Source: Podospora comata
Taxonomy: Eukaryota; Ascomycota; Sordariomycetes; Sordariales; Podosporaceae
Assembly: GCA_017354895.1 (NCBI GenBank)
Contig: CP071494.1
Span: forward strand, 2,604,001-2,668,000
Direction of reading: 5' to 3'
Length of the DNA: 64,000 bases
In this document: piece by piece, positions 1-11,151 of the stretch
Layout of the letters: each line of letters begins with the position of its first letter
Numbering within the stretch: the first letter of the stretch is position 1
Made by a program: the position numbers and the translations under genes
Notes under the pieces: generated by a model
Database searches by the model: none
The model's input: only the letters and a program-made list of their open reading frames with translations
Told to the model about the DNA's origin: nothing

Positions 1-176
1 GGAAGGCAAATAAAAATGAACTATCTACCACACATCTTTCGGGCCTCGAACCCATGCCGCAGACTTAGATGCGGGCCACACAACCAAACTTAATTTCAGG
101 CTTTTGCAACCAATTCACCTTTGACTTCTCGACTTCTTTCCTCTCTCCTCAATCCAAATAGGTAAACTCAGCAACC

Positions 177-521
177 ATGACCACCTCCAACCCACAACCT
201 CACCCTTACAACCCCGGCACCACCCTCCACCTCCACACTCATGTCCTACCCCGCCCTTTCGGCACCATACACGCCTGCTTCTACGGCGAGCCCAAAAAGG
301 TCTACAACAAATACAACGGCTTCAACAACTTTCCCGGCTGCCGGGATCAGATATGGGATTTCGTACTGGATGACCGCCCCGTCAAAACTACCCCCATACC
401 CCTCGACACCATCCCATTCACCATCACCAAAACCGTCATCGGCCCCAAGCCATTCGACCTTGACAACTACCGCCAGGAAGAAGAGGAAGAAAAAAGAGAG
501 GGAAGTTCTTCAAAACAGTGA
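177..521 (+). CDS. Small hypothetical protein, 114 residues
   Basis: A single open frame starts at an ATG in good context (CAACCATGA) and ends in a Glu/Lys/Ser-rich tail. The first 95 residues look like a folded domain: a His-rich start, a Gly/Asn/Tyr/Phe-rich middle, then short beta-like stretches around Pro-Lys-Pro. I see no signal peptide, membrane segment or known motif. It lies tail-to-tail with LYS4, so the 300 bases between them hold both 3' ends. An intron could shift the C-terminus, because the acidic run followed by a stop looks unlike the rest. I do not recognise the family. It could be a chance frame, but codon use is clean over the first 300 nt. Confidence 0.5.
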   Translation: MTTSNPQPHPYNPGTTLHLHTHVLPRPFGTIHACFYGEPKKVYNKYNGFNNFPGCRDQIWDFVLDDRPVKTTPIPLDTIPFTITKTVIGPKPFDLDNYRQEEEEEKREGSSSKQ

Positions 522-826
522 TAGTGACAGTATAAAGAGAGTTATAAAAAAAAAGACAAAACACAGAGGGCAACGGCCCTGCTCACAAAAAAAACTCAAA
601 CATATTGTTCATCAAAAATCTCAATTTTCCATTCCATCGTCTGTCTGCTCATGAACCCCCAATTTTTATATACCATAAATTTTGTGTAACCAAGCAAAAG
701 AAAAATCCTCCAAAAGCCCACCCACCAACGCAGAAACAATGGTATCATCTGCAAAGAAGAGGGCCATACATGCATGCTATATACAACCAAAAACCAAACC
801 CAGTCTTCTTTACAAGACCAGGTATC
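522..826. other. Convergent intergenic spacer
   Basis: This is an A-rich stretch with several poly-A runs between the stop of the small gene and the stop of LYS4 on the other strand. It probably holds both polyadenylation regions. I see no gene in it. Confidence 0.6.
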
Positions 827-3228
827 TCAAGCCTCAATCTGGCTCTTAACCCATTTCTCCAACCCTCCCCTCGCAATGATCTCCTGCACATTTGGTGGGA
901 GCTCACCCACCTTCTGGCTCCACTGCTGGCCACCCTCACCCTCGGTGACAGTGACCTTGCTCCTCCTCACATCCCACACCAACTTCCAGCCCGTCCTCCG
1001 GGTAAGCACCTTGTTACCTTCACCATCAGCCTTGAAAGTCTCCCTCAACCTCTGCACCAGCCTCGGTACCTCAACGCCCATCAGCGCATTGTTGATGCTG
1101 TTCCTGCTAAAAATGTTACCAAAGCTGCCTGAGACCACAAGCGGAATCTTCTTGGCCAGGATAGCAGTAGCAGCCTGCTCACGCGAGCTACCACAACCAA
1201 AGTTGAAACCAGAAACAAGGATATCACCCTCCTTGGCCACCTGGCCAAACTCCTTATCGTAGTTCTCCATGCAGACCTCGGCCATCTTTTCGGTGGTGAC
1301 GTTGTCTTGATAGGTGTACTTGCCGGGGTAGATACCATCAGTGTTGATGTTGTCGGCGTCGCAAAAGACAATCTCGCCCTCGATCTTCTCAGGGAAGCCA
1401 GGGAGGATCTCGGTAAAGGTCTCATCCTCGGCAGCAGACTCAGCAGCAGCAGCCTCGTCACCAGAGAACTCCTTCTCAGCACTGGCAATCATGCTGTCGG
1501 CCTGAGCGATCAGCTTGTCGAGAGCCTCCTCAATGCTCATGGCCTTGTCCTGCACCACATCTCCGTTACCCTCGCCAATGATGACCTTCTCGACACCCTC
1601 TGGCTTCTGGTACCAGCCTGGACCAGCAATCTTGCCCTTGAGGGCGCTGGCAGCAACGACTTCGGGGCTGGCAAGATAGGCCTTGGCATCGGTGGAACCC
1701 ATTCTGCCCTTGAAGTTGCGGTTGCTGGCGCTGATACCGACCTCACCGGGCTCGAGCAGACCAGTTCCGAGACCAATACAAGGGCCACAGCCAGAGGGGA
1801 GGGGCTCGGCACCAGCGGCAAGGAGCACCTGCCAATCACCCGCCTCCTCAGCAGCCGCTTGCTCCAGCGTAGAAGCAGCAGCAATGTAGAACTTGACACC
1901 CTCAGCAACCTTGGGAATAACGCCGTCCTTGGCGACTTCCCTGAAGACATTAGCGGCGGCGGCGATATCAGAGGCACGGGAGTTGGTGCAAGAAACGAGG
2001 TAGGCCTTATTCAGCTTGATATCCTGGGCCTCGAGGTCCTTAAGTGGGGTAGCAACCTTGACGGAGTTGGGGCCAGCAACAAATGGCGAGAGAGTAGACA
2101 GGTTGAGATAGAGTGACTTGGCATAGGTGGCACCAGGGTCGGCTCTGAGCTGGTTGTTGATCAAATCGTCAATCTTCTCGTGTGTGAACTTGCCCTTGGC
2201 GGCCTCGGGGTTGAACATGGCCGCCGTCGTCGCCTTGGCTCTGAGCCATTGCTGCAAGACAGAGTCGATAGGGAACAGTCCACTGAGAGCACCCCACTCG
2301 GTGGTCATGTTGGCGATAGCCAGACGGTCATCGATGGAAAGGCTACTCATGGTCTCCTCAGAGCCGGTAAACTCGATGGCATGGTTGAGAACGTCGTCAT
2401 TGTTGAACAGACCGCAAAGAGCGACGATCACATCCTTGCCAGTTACTCCAGGTGGGAGAATGCCAGTGAGGGTAACCTTGGCAATTGGGGGAATCTGCCA
2501 CCAGGTTCGGCCTGTAGCCCAGATGCTGGCAGCATCGGTGCGCACCATGGGTGTACCCAGGCAGCCCACACCACCATACATGTTGCTGTGGGAGTCCGAG
2601 GCAACAGTGACGGTTCCTGGCCACGCATAGCCCTCCTCCACCATGATCTGGTGACCAATACCCCGACCAGCAGGATAAAAGTCAACGCCGTGCTTGCCAG
2701 CAAACTCCTCGATCTGACGATACTTTTTCAAGTTGGCCTCGCTCTTGTTCTGGACGTCGTGATCCAGCGTCATAACGACCTGCCTGTTGTCATGAATCTT
2801 GGAGGCGCCAATGGACATGAACTTCATGGCGACTGGCCATGAGTTGTCGTGCGTCATGCAGTGGTGTGGTGCGAGGGTCACATAGTCGCCAGACTTGACC
2901 GTCTTGCCTGGCGCAAGGCCCACCGAGTATCTCTGGACGATCTTTTCGGTCAATGTTTGTGGTGTTTGGGTGGCAGATTTGGCGGAGGGAAGAGGGGCAG
3001 CGTTCTCGAGCTGGGAGTGGAAGGCTTCTTGACGAAGGCGTGGTGTTGTGGAATAGGCGGCGGTGCGCACTCGAGGAATCGTCAATGGTCTCTGACTCCT
3101 CGCTGACAGGAGGACCTGGCGGCCACCCCGGCTTGCGGCCAGAGCTAGACTTCTTCTCTGGTGGATGGTTAGCCATTGAGTCCCAAACGAGGTTGTTGTT
3201 CATTGCGACATACCACAGGCGCAAACAT
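827..3228 (-). CDS. LYS4: Homoaconitase, mitochondrial (lysine biosynthesis)
   Basis: Homoaconitase hydrates homoaconitate to homoisocitrate in the alpha-aminoadipate lysine pathway, in the mitochondrial matrix, using a 4Fe-4S cluster. The main exon is 3157..827. Its frame is open upstream without an ATG, so I join a 15-nt first exon (3228..3214, Met-Phe-Ala-Pro-Val) across a 56-nt intron (3213..3158; donor GTATGT, branch GGCTAAC, acceptor CAG). This gives 781 residues, close to A. nidulans LysF. The N-terminus is Arg/Ser/Ala-rich, as in a mitochondrial presequence. Cluster-ligand motifs CTNSR and GCGPC are present, and the C-terminal swivel domain carries [12 protein letters not shown]. The CTNSR and [17 protein letters not shown] pattern fits homoaconitase better than aconitase. 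Two CCAAT pentamers (3256-3260 and 3334-3338) lie upstream. The enzyme call is firm; the micro-exon is an inference. Confidence 0.93.
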
Positions 3229-5200
3229 GATTGTTTTGAGAGAGCAACAATCTCACCAATTCCAAAAAACACAACGATATCAAGACGAATGGAGAGTGGA
3301 TTGCGGGATCGGAGGGGACGATTGCAAATGTCTCCAATTCGAGTGGGCGGGCGACATGAAATTTTAGTGGGGAGTGGCCACCGGCCGGCAAAAGACCCTT
3401 GCCGTTTGAACCCCAGATTGCCGTTCGCCCTCACCGTTCACCGCACTGCTCACGTGCCCACCAGCAGAGGGCTCACCGTGGCCCTTGGCATCTTTACGGA
3501 GTACCGCGGTGCCATGATACCGAACCCACCTCGTCTATGACCTCAGCACCATCTAAAACACCGAGGAATTTGGGCGTCGATACCCCTGGTGAGCCATTTT
3601 GTTGTACATGGTTTCATTATGAGCCACAATTCGCACAATAAATCAGCCCGCAGCCGGGACCTTTCATAACTTCAAAAGCATGTGATCCCGGGATATTGTG
3701 CCGTGCTCCGTACTTCTTATTCGCAGCAGGGGGAGCGCGGGCTCCGGACAGTTTGTATGTCGGAGCAAATCCTGCCCGGACATGCGACGGGACCATACCG
3801 GCAACATTGCACACCTTCCGCAGACCTGTGTATCGCCAGAGGCCTCCAGAAATGAGCTGTGAGGCGGTGACTATGGTATACGTATGCGGTATGTGTAGAT
3901 AATTTCCGAGTTTTCCGTCGTCGTCGAATGATTGTTTCGAGTTACGGCAAGAGGCGCTGGTAAGGTAAGGGCTGGAAAAGGGGCCAACTTGACAGTTCCA
4001 TATCCAACACTGTGCGTGGCCTGGGATCTCCATGTGTGCAGACTTGTTTAGCCTCACGAAGTTGAGATTAAAGTAAACAAACTTGCGGTTACAGCCGAAG
4101 GAAACCCAAAGCTTTGGGAAGATGCAGATGCTTGGTAGATATGGTTATGGGAGCTTATTTGGGCCACCCCGGGCGTGCTCGTGTTCGCATTCCGCGCATC
4201 TTGAGCTCCCGTCCCAAGATCCGCGTATTCATAATCTTATCGATCAAGGGGACAAGGTTAGCGGCGCTCCAATCAGCCCAATCGGGGAATTCGTGGCCCA
4301 ATCACAGCGGCTATGCGCTAATAAGAGGCTGACAAAGCCGTCCTATTTCCTATCGGGGACACACCAACACCGATGTCCGACAAACAAAGAGATGCACAGA
4401 AGCCGCCCAGACTCCACCAGCTGCATTACGTAGCCGGCACGCACACTTCCCGGCCACATTTCGCAGTCTTTGCGAGGTGCCAGTGGGCCAGAGAAGACCA
4501 AATCGACACATTCCTGAAAATCCAATTGAAGATATCTCCACTCGGAGTGCTGGCTGTCCCCCTGGCCCCTGTCGACCAAAGCGAGGGCGGGAAGATTCCG
4601 GCGGTACACAAGGAGTTCTTTGGGCATCCTCTATGAAGAAACTTTGGATGACTCTGCCAGATTCAACTCACCTCACTCGATACTTACGAGCATCTCCCAA
4701 TAAGCATCAGATATCCCCGCCCCTGCAGCGTCACTTCAAACTTTAACCGTGGGTACTTATACGCCGAGGTGGGTGGCACAGGTTACACACAGTGTCGCTG
4801 ACTGAGCTTAGGCATCCAGGGTGTTATTATTCAGGGAGAGCTTCTTTCGAAAACGAAAACGGTCTGGGAGTGGAGTTGAAGATCTCTCCCGCCATCTACA
4901 CACCGCGCCCACGGTACGGCACCTACTAAACCCCCACCATACCCATACCTCTTTTGCCCCTCCATTCTTAACGCCTTGTTCTTGAGGTTCCGACGAGGTT
5001 CCAAGTTACTCACTCCTTGCGGTAGCTACTAGGTTCGAAAGAATACGGATTCGAGAAAAATAGACTCGGCGTAGCATCATGCTAGCTGATTAGTCCCAAT
5101 TCGCCTCTTCTGACTCTTTCGTTGTTGGTCTTGTTTCTCCTGCTCCCTCCTACGCGCGCAAAGGCAAAGGTTGTGCCACGGCTTGTTTTCTTCCGTCGCC
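3229..5200. promoter_or_regulatory. Divergent 2-kb intergenic region between LYS4 and the Zn-cluster gene
   Basis: Only short, poorly coding frames occur here on both strands. The region must hold both promoters and 5' leaders. CCAAT occurs at 3256-3260 and 3334-3338 near LYS4. I see no RNA gene or convincing small protein. Confidence 0.5.
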
Positions 5201-7449
5201 ATGGCATCCTCATCCACCCCAAGCTCAACCACTTCGGCCCACGTATCGAACCCCTCCGTCGCGCCGCCACCCTCGAACAAGCCCACGCGCATTCTTGCCT
5301 GCGTTCTATGCCAACACCGAAAGATCAAATGCGATAGAAATTTTCCATGCTCCAACTGCACCAAGGCCAATGTCAAGTGTACACCATCCACTCCCGCCCC
5401 TGCGCGCAAGCGAAGACGACCAAACCAGGACCTCCAGGAGAGGCTGGCTCGCTGTGAAGAGTTGCTCAAAGAGTATGCGACCGAGAAGCCCGAGGGCAGT
5501 GTGACGACGCCAAGAGCATCGCAACAGCCCGCCTTCGATGAGAGCTATCTCAAATGGCAGCCAGCCGGCCAGCTGGTTAGGGATGAAGGGAGCATGCGGT
5601 TCATAGACAACCCAATGTTGAGCTCTGTTTATGATGAGGTGGGTTGTTCTTGTCGCCTGTGCATCGCAGTGGAAGAAACATTCACTTACATAGGATGCGT
5701 CCCATACAGCTTCGAGCAATGAGGCAAATAGTCGACTCGGATGACCACGATGATAGCACGTCTGATACTGCGCCTGATGAGAACTCAGATCTCCTCCTTG
5801 GCGATGGCTCCCCCAACATTAAAATCGAGACACTCTGGCCAGATGCCGCCCATGTGATACGTCTGTGGCAGATATATCTGGACAGGGTCAACCCACTGAC
5901 AAAGATTATACACGTCCCGACTTTGCAACCGTACTTGGCCGAGGCGGTCGGTGGGTCGCAGTCATTGCCGAAGAATGTCGAAGCGCTCCTCTTCTCTATT
6001 TTTCTCATGGCTGTTGTCGCGCTAGACGCAGATGAATGTCAGAATCTGTTGGGTTACTCGAGAGAGGAAGCGCTTCAAAGGTTCTCGTCGGGTGTGCGGT
6101 TGGCCTTGCTCAGGCTGGGCTTCCTTAAGACCCACGATTTGACCATTTTGCAGGCCCTTGTGATCTACCTGGTATGTCCATCAGCATCGTCTTGAAGGCG
6201 CTCCGGCTGCTAACACGGCGCACAGATCTCTCTACAAGGTCGATACAATCGCCATGCCGCGTGGATTCTCAACGGCGTAGTTATTCGTATCGCCCAAAAA
6301 ATGGGAATGCATCGTGATGGCGAAACTCTTGGTCTCCCCCCATTCGAGTCTGAAATGCGCCGTCGGTTATGGTGGCAGATCATCATGGTCGATTCCAAAT
6401 ATGCCATCTTCTCCGGCCTCAGCCATTCGCTCCTTCCACGAAACTGGGACACAAAACCGCCTAAGAACCTCAACGACGCCGACATCTTCCCATCAGCGAC
6501 AGAGCCATTCCAGGACCGCGAAGGGCCAACAGAGATGATTTTCTGCTTACTTATATACGCCTTTGCTAAATTCCTGGTGGAAACTCCGGGCTTCGATACC
6601 ATGTTCTTGCTAACCTCACAAAGCGACTTTGTATCCGAACGTGATGGAGGAGGCCCTCCTGAACAAGAAATGATCGAGTACCGGCGGACGGTAGAAACCT
6701 TGGGCAACAACCTCCTCAGCATTCTCGACAAGTATTGCGATCCTCTCGCCGGCCCAGTTCACCAAATGGCCGTCAACATGCGGACGCACATCATCGATAA
6801 GATCATGGAACTCATCACCCCAGCCAAACACCAGCCAGAATGGGGCGGAGAGGTCCGCACACTCAAAGACAACACCTTCAAAATCGCCATCGGCACATTA
6901 GAGCACAACGAAGCAAACTACATCTCCACCAAGGACAAAGGCTTTATGTGGTTTTCCCTCGCACACTTCCAGATCGATATCTTCATGTACATGGCCGGCC
7001 AACTCTGCCACCGCACAGAAGGTGTACTAGTCGAACGGGCTTGGAGACAGGTCGAGGTGGTTTACACGTTCCACCCCGAGCTATTCGACACCAACAACAA
7101 ACTCCATGCCGCGCTTGCAGTGTTTATCTTGAAGGCGTGGAAGAAGAGAGAAGAAACACTCACGCAAAGGACAGGCCACAGGCCAGAGACACCGTTCTAC
7201 GTGGACAGGCTAAGGACATCGATGCCAAACGATGACTACAAATCGGAGCCTACACCACCAGATCCTTACACACCGGCGGCTTTGGCAGTGGGGACACACA
7301 CAGGCATCCCGGACAACAATCTGGACTCATTCCTGGGGTACCTGGATGCTAGTGCATTGGACTGGGATATGTTTGGGAACCAGGTAAATGGCGGGGCAGG
7401 AGGCTCATCTTTTGGCGCTTTTGGGATGGGCCCCCAGGTAGAATGGTGA
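5201..7449 (+). CDS. Zn(II)2Cys6 transcription factor with fungal-specific regulatory domain
   Basis: This is a nuclear DNA-binding regulator whose target is not predictable here. Exons: 5201-5638, 5710-6171, 6226-7449; introns 5639-5709 (acceptor ACAG) and 6172-6225 (donor GTATGT, branch GCTAAC). The product has 707 residues. The binuclear cluster is at residues 34-60 with spacing C-X2-C-X6-C-X5-C-X2-C-X6-C. It is followed by a basic linker (KRRRP) and a short coiled coil (about 68-85). The middle and C-terminal parts match the fungal-specific TF domain: a PFESEMRRRLWWQI-like segment follows GMHRDGETLGLPP, as in many members of that family. Start chosen at 5201 (GCCATGG) rather than an upstream in-frame ATG at 5171. 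The acceptor at 5709 is chosen because the nearer TAG at 5693 would lead to an early stop. Confidence 0.9.
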
Positions 7450-9510
7450 TCTTTTTTCTTGGGATACAAGGATAGAGCTCGCGGGGAATATTTTTGGTGA
7501 ATAAGACAAAAGAATCTTTTTGGTTTAGCTGTCTTTCTACTTTGGATATATGGCGGAATTTTACATATACATGGCTTATTATCTCCAAGACCGGGGGAAG
7601 CATAGGGGAAAGTTGGGAAGTGGTCTAGATACCTTTTTATTTGTTTTGGTTGTTGATCATGCTGGCAATGTTGATACATTTGTTGGTATCATTGGGTTTT
7701 TGTTTTCATACTGGTTCATGATTTGTGTGTAAAAACTCTACTCTTACGACTTTGACGATATTTCATTTTTTTTTTTGTTTTTTTTTGTGTTGGACATGGG
7801 ATGGGCAGCATGGTGGGTTGGTGTGAAGTTAGCGGGAGGGCTGAATCACATTTTGAAGTATTTTTCAGTGATCCTGTCGTTTGCTTTTGTGTACACATGA
7901 GATGTTTTTGGGTTTTCTCGATGTTGGGTCACTGTATAGGATCACCCAGATGCAACACTATTCTTACAACCCCCCCCCAACCCCCCAACAACAGCGAAAA
8001 GGGAACTCAGCTGCCAGTCTGGATCACCATCTGCTGCAGGCGCTGTATTCTTTGGGAAGTCTGCCTTATTTTGACATGTCGTCAGAAGCGGAAGTAACTC
8101 CGATTACTCCCGGGTCGGGCTTCGGATATGCTGGTCAGAAGATGGAGGGCTTTGCTGACCGCATGCCTACCTCTCCCGCCAGCCAACCTGTAAGAAAGGG
8201 TCCTGCTGGATGTGGTTCAACCAACTTGGCTGCCCAACCGAGAATTCTTGATGATTTTATCTGACCAGTCACTTACTTACCTACCTCGTCTTACCAACAA
8301 TTACTGACGCACTTCCCACCGCCCTGGCTGACACAACGAAGTTCAACAATGCAACTTTACCGGACCCTTAACAGGGTGGAGGGTACTTTAACGCCGGGAT
8401 GGATGGGGCGAAGCTACCTATCAAGTTCACCTTATAGATAACAGGTAACTGCATCATGCCAGGATCTTCTCCCCCCACCCGCACATGTTGTTCAGTCACG
8501 GGGGTCGGTCGATATCGGCTTGACCGGGGCCTGTTAACGAACAAGGAAGCAAGACCTTCCACTTGGGATGATGAGGGCCCTGAAGAAAAGATTGGTAATC
8601 CTGACAAGAGAGCCCATGGACCACTGAGTATAGTAGGACGGCTTTGGATATATATTATGGGATCGTCGAGAAGCCTCAGGGGATTAACAGAGGGGTCTGT
8701 TGACCATCTTTGGGGCCTCTGGATGCTTTCATCACTGTCTCTGCTTTTCTGTGCACGGCCGGACGGTGTAAAGCAGCGAATTTGAGCTTCGCAGGGACGA
8801 TGGTTGACTTGTGTTACCTTCCCCGATAGATGACCTGCATGTTGGGGATGTTGGTAGGTACCCAGGGAGGCGGGGGACTCAGCCCTATTGATGTTATCAT
8901 CTATCTTGATGGGCGGAAGGGAAGGAGATGTTCCTGTACCACTCGTATACCTTTTCACTAGAACGGGATTCGGGCAGATCTTGGGTCATTGTTCGGGTAT
9001 TTTGTTCTCGTGAAGATAGATTCGTACACCTCCTCACCTGCAGGGTGTGGCTGTAGTCATTCAGAGTCCACAAAGTACCTGGCATGCCTGTCTCATCTTT
9101 ACCTACATAACAACCCTCGTCTCTCCAGGACTTTGGATGACTAAGGGGAAAAAAGCATATACTTCTGCCGCCAAAGGAGAATTTAAAACTTTTGACAATA
9201 GCAGTGTACAATTCACAAATTACAACCACTACTACAGTAATCCCTTTGCAAGTAGGTTTATAAACACATTTCTATTCTTTCCCGGAATAAGGTAGAGCCA
9301 AAGCTCAAAAACAAAAAGTATATACAACTGAATCCTCCTCAAATCCCATCCCATCCAAACTGATGCTGATGATTTATCCCCTCCCCCCCTCCCCCCCAAA
9401 ACGCAATGCTATGCTATGCCATGCAAAAAGAAAAAAAAGAAAAAACCCTTCTTTTCCTCCCAAATTTTTCTTACATCTCCCCCCTTCCAAGAATTCTCAA
9501 AGAGAGAAAC
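7450..9510. other. Intergenic region with poly-pyrimidine and poly-C tracts
   Basis: The 3' ends of the Zn-cluster gene and of the LPMO gene lie here, tail to tail. There are T-rich tracts (about 7767-7790), a C-rich tract near 7970-7990 and CTTA/CCTA repeats near 8270-8285. Apart from one doubtful frame (7950-8264) I see no gene. Confidence 0.5.
7950..8264 (+). CDS. Doubtful small protein, 104 residues
   Basis: The frame begins Met-Gln-His-Tyr-Ser-Tyr-Asn, continues through a Pro/Gln stretch to a leucine-rich segment and a Ser/Thr/Pro/Gly-rich tail, and ends Leu-Asp-Asp-Phe-Ile. The composition resembles a disordered regulator tail and its codon use is better than that of the surrounding frames. 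It could be a small gene, a remnant, or an alternative 3' exon of the Zn-cluster gene 500 nt upstream. No domain is recognised and no splice join is proposed. Confidence 0.2.
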   Translation: MQHYSYNPPPTPQQQRKGNSAASLDHHLLQALYSLGSLPYFDMSSEAEVTPITPGSGFGYAGQKMEGFADRMPTSPASQPVRKGPAGCGSTNLAAQPRILDDFI

Positions 9511-10566
9511 TTAGATGCACTGGCTGTAGTAAGGGTTGAGAACAGTGCAAGTAGAGCCGGAAGCGCAGACGGTAGGGCCAGTCCAGCCGTTGCCACCGCA
9601 CTGTCCCCACTTGGGAGCAACACCAGCACCGCCGGTAGGAGCGGGAGCGGCAGAGGTGGCAGGGGCGGAGGTGACAGTGACGAGGGTAGTGGTGGGGGGC
9701 TGGACGACAGGGGCGGAGGAGGTGGTGACGACGGGGCCGGCGGTGGGGGTGACGACGGGAGCGCCGGGGAGGGTGGCAGAGGCGGTGCGGGTGGCGGTGG
9801 ACTTGCTCTGGGGGATGGAGCTGACGGCGCCGGCGATGAGGGCAGGGCCGGGGACGGGGTAGTTGGGGCTGGCGACGTAGGGGTTGAAGAGGATGCCGGC
9901 ATCGTTGGCGCGGTAGAGGGAGGTGCCAGCGACACCGGCGGGGGAGTTGTTGCCGTTGCCGACGATGCGGAGGTTCAGGCACTGGGGATAGGCCTGGGCG
10001 CCGTTGGGGGAAGAGCCGCCGTGGAGGGCGATGATCTCGTGGCGGAGGACGTAGTTGCCGGCCTTGAGGTCGGCGGGGATCTGGACGAGCCAGCTGTTGC
10101 CGTTGGCACGGAGGTCGTCGGCGGCCCACGTACGGGTGTTGGAGTTGTAGCCGGCACCGCCGATCTTGAACCAGCGGAGGGAGGTCTTGTCGACTGTCTC
10201 GCAGGGGCCGTTGCAGTTGGCGAGGTAGTCGATGACGGGGCCGATGTGGGACTCGGGCCACTCGGGGGTCCAGACGATGGAGATCTTGTCACCGGCGTTG
10301 ACAGTGGCAGAGCCGCCGCCAGGAGCAGCAGACTTGTGGCAGATGATGTCGGTGGTGCCGAAGTTGTTGGGCTCGACGAAGCCGTTGTCCTGCTGAAGAG
10401 CAGACCAGCCGATCACGGTAGGGGGGTTGGGCTGGTAGAAGTGGGTTGTAGGGTCATAGTTCTGGTAGTAGACACCGTTCACAATGATGTGGGAGACGTG
10501 GCCGTGGGCGGCAACGAGGGCAGCACCCGAGAGGGCGGCGAGAAGGGTAGCGGCCTTGTTAGACAT
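9511..10566 (-). CDS. AA9 lytic polysaccharide monooxygenase with C-terminal CBM1
   Basis: This is a secreted copper enzyme that cleaves cellulose oxidatively. The product has 351 residues in a single exon. A signal peptide (1-20) ends in Ala-Ala so that His21 becomes the mature N-terminal copper ligand (HGHV). The second brace histidine is in [11 protein letters not shown], and the axial tyrosine and conserved glutamine are in AQAYPQC, after [10 protein letters not shown] Ser/Thr/Pro/Val linker (about 250-315) leads to a CBM1 cellulose-binding module ([12 protein letters not shown] through YYSQCI). All catalytic positions I can identify are present, so it should be active. Start chosen at 10566 because it gives a clean signal peptide; the frame is open further upstream to 10749. 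A TATA box lies about 135 nt upstream of the ATG. Confidence 0.96.
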   Translation of the reverse strand: MSNKAATLLAALSGAALVAAHGHVSHIIVNGVYYQNYDPTTHFYQPNPPTVIGWSALQQDNGFVEPNNFGTTDIICHKSAAPGGGSATVNAGDKISIVWTPEWPESHIGPVIDYLANCNGPCETVDKTSLRWFKIGGAGYNSNTRTWAADDLRANGNSWLVQIPADLKAGNYVLRHEIIALHGGSSPNGAQAYPQCLNLRIVGNGNNSPAGVAGTSLYRANDAGILFNPYVASPNYPVPGPALIAGAVSSIPQSKSTATRTASATLPGAPVVTPTAGPVVTTSSAPVVQPPTTTLVTVTSAPATSAAPAPTGGAGVAPKWGQCGGNGWTGPTVCASGSTCTVLNPYYSQCI

Positions 10567-10698
10567 GGTGAAGAGATGTGTGTGCTGAGTCTCACTCTGA
10601 AATGAATAGGTGAGGATGTTTGACCGTGGGCTGGTGATGGCTGGGAGTGCTGATCGACGGATGAAGAACCAGAACCAAGGTTGACAGCAACGGCGATC

Positions 10699-10704
10699 TT
10701 TATA
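10699..10704 (-). promoter_or_regulatory. TATA box of the LPMO gene
   Basis: TATAAA on the minus strand lies 133-138 nt before the LPMO start codon. This is a normal distance for a strongly regulated secreted-enzyme gene. Confidence 0.6.
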
Positions 10705-10843
10705 CTCGATGGCTTTGGGCATCTCGGTCCATGTTACCGCAGCATTCACGACATATCACGTCCAGTGAGGTGGACCAAAGGCCTTCTGGGTGTTCATGGA
10801 GGAGGTCTGGGCGCGGTGCTAGCGGAGCATGAAGGAGGGCATC

Positions 10844-11151
10844 CCGGGGCCGAATCGATCATCGGCAATGATGTTGAATGACAAGGGGCGACCAGCCAAG
10901 GGCAGTGTGGGGTAGGCGAGGCCGTGGTGATGGAGGCTCAAGGCACCATGCACCCCAACCTGGGGAGCATGCGGTCAGGTAGCGAGCTTCCCAAGAGTCT
11001 GGTCCAATTTGGGGTGCCCTGTTTGCACATGTTGGCGCCACCAAAATGGGGGAGACGGCGGCAGGGAGGCCGGTGACAAGACAAAGCTGCTTGGAATCCG
11101 AGGTCGACTGAAGGAGATATCGGACTGCCTTCCCGCCTTGGAGCCCCGGGG
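10844..11151. promoter_or_regulatory. Cluster of CreA-type (SYGGRG) hexamers upstream of the LPMO gene
   Basis: CCGGGG (10844-10849), GTGGGG (10907-10912), CTGGGG (10960-10965) and CCGGGG (11146-11151) lie 280-590 nt upstream of the start codon. CreA/CRE1 carbon repression of cellulase genes acts through such sites. The hexamer is short and GC-rich, so some matches are expected by chance. Confidence 0.3.

Noticed and set aside
18-75. tRNA-like stretch on the minus strand with a B-box-like GGTTCGAGGCC and a CCGCA/TGCGG stem
   Set aside because: The stem encloses an eight-base loop, the variable region would be too short, and no matching acceptor stem can be found. At best it is a decayed fragment.
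1307-2116. Plus-strand open frame of 269 codons
   Set aside because: It is entirely antisense to LYS4, whose protein is certain. Its Leu/Gly/Asp-rich composition is a mirror of the GC-rich codons.
9406-10605. Plus-strand open frame of 399 codons, very Gly/Val/Asp-rich
   Set aside because: It is antisense to the LPMO gene; the low-complexity Gly runs mirror the Pro/Ala/Ser linker of that protein.
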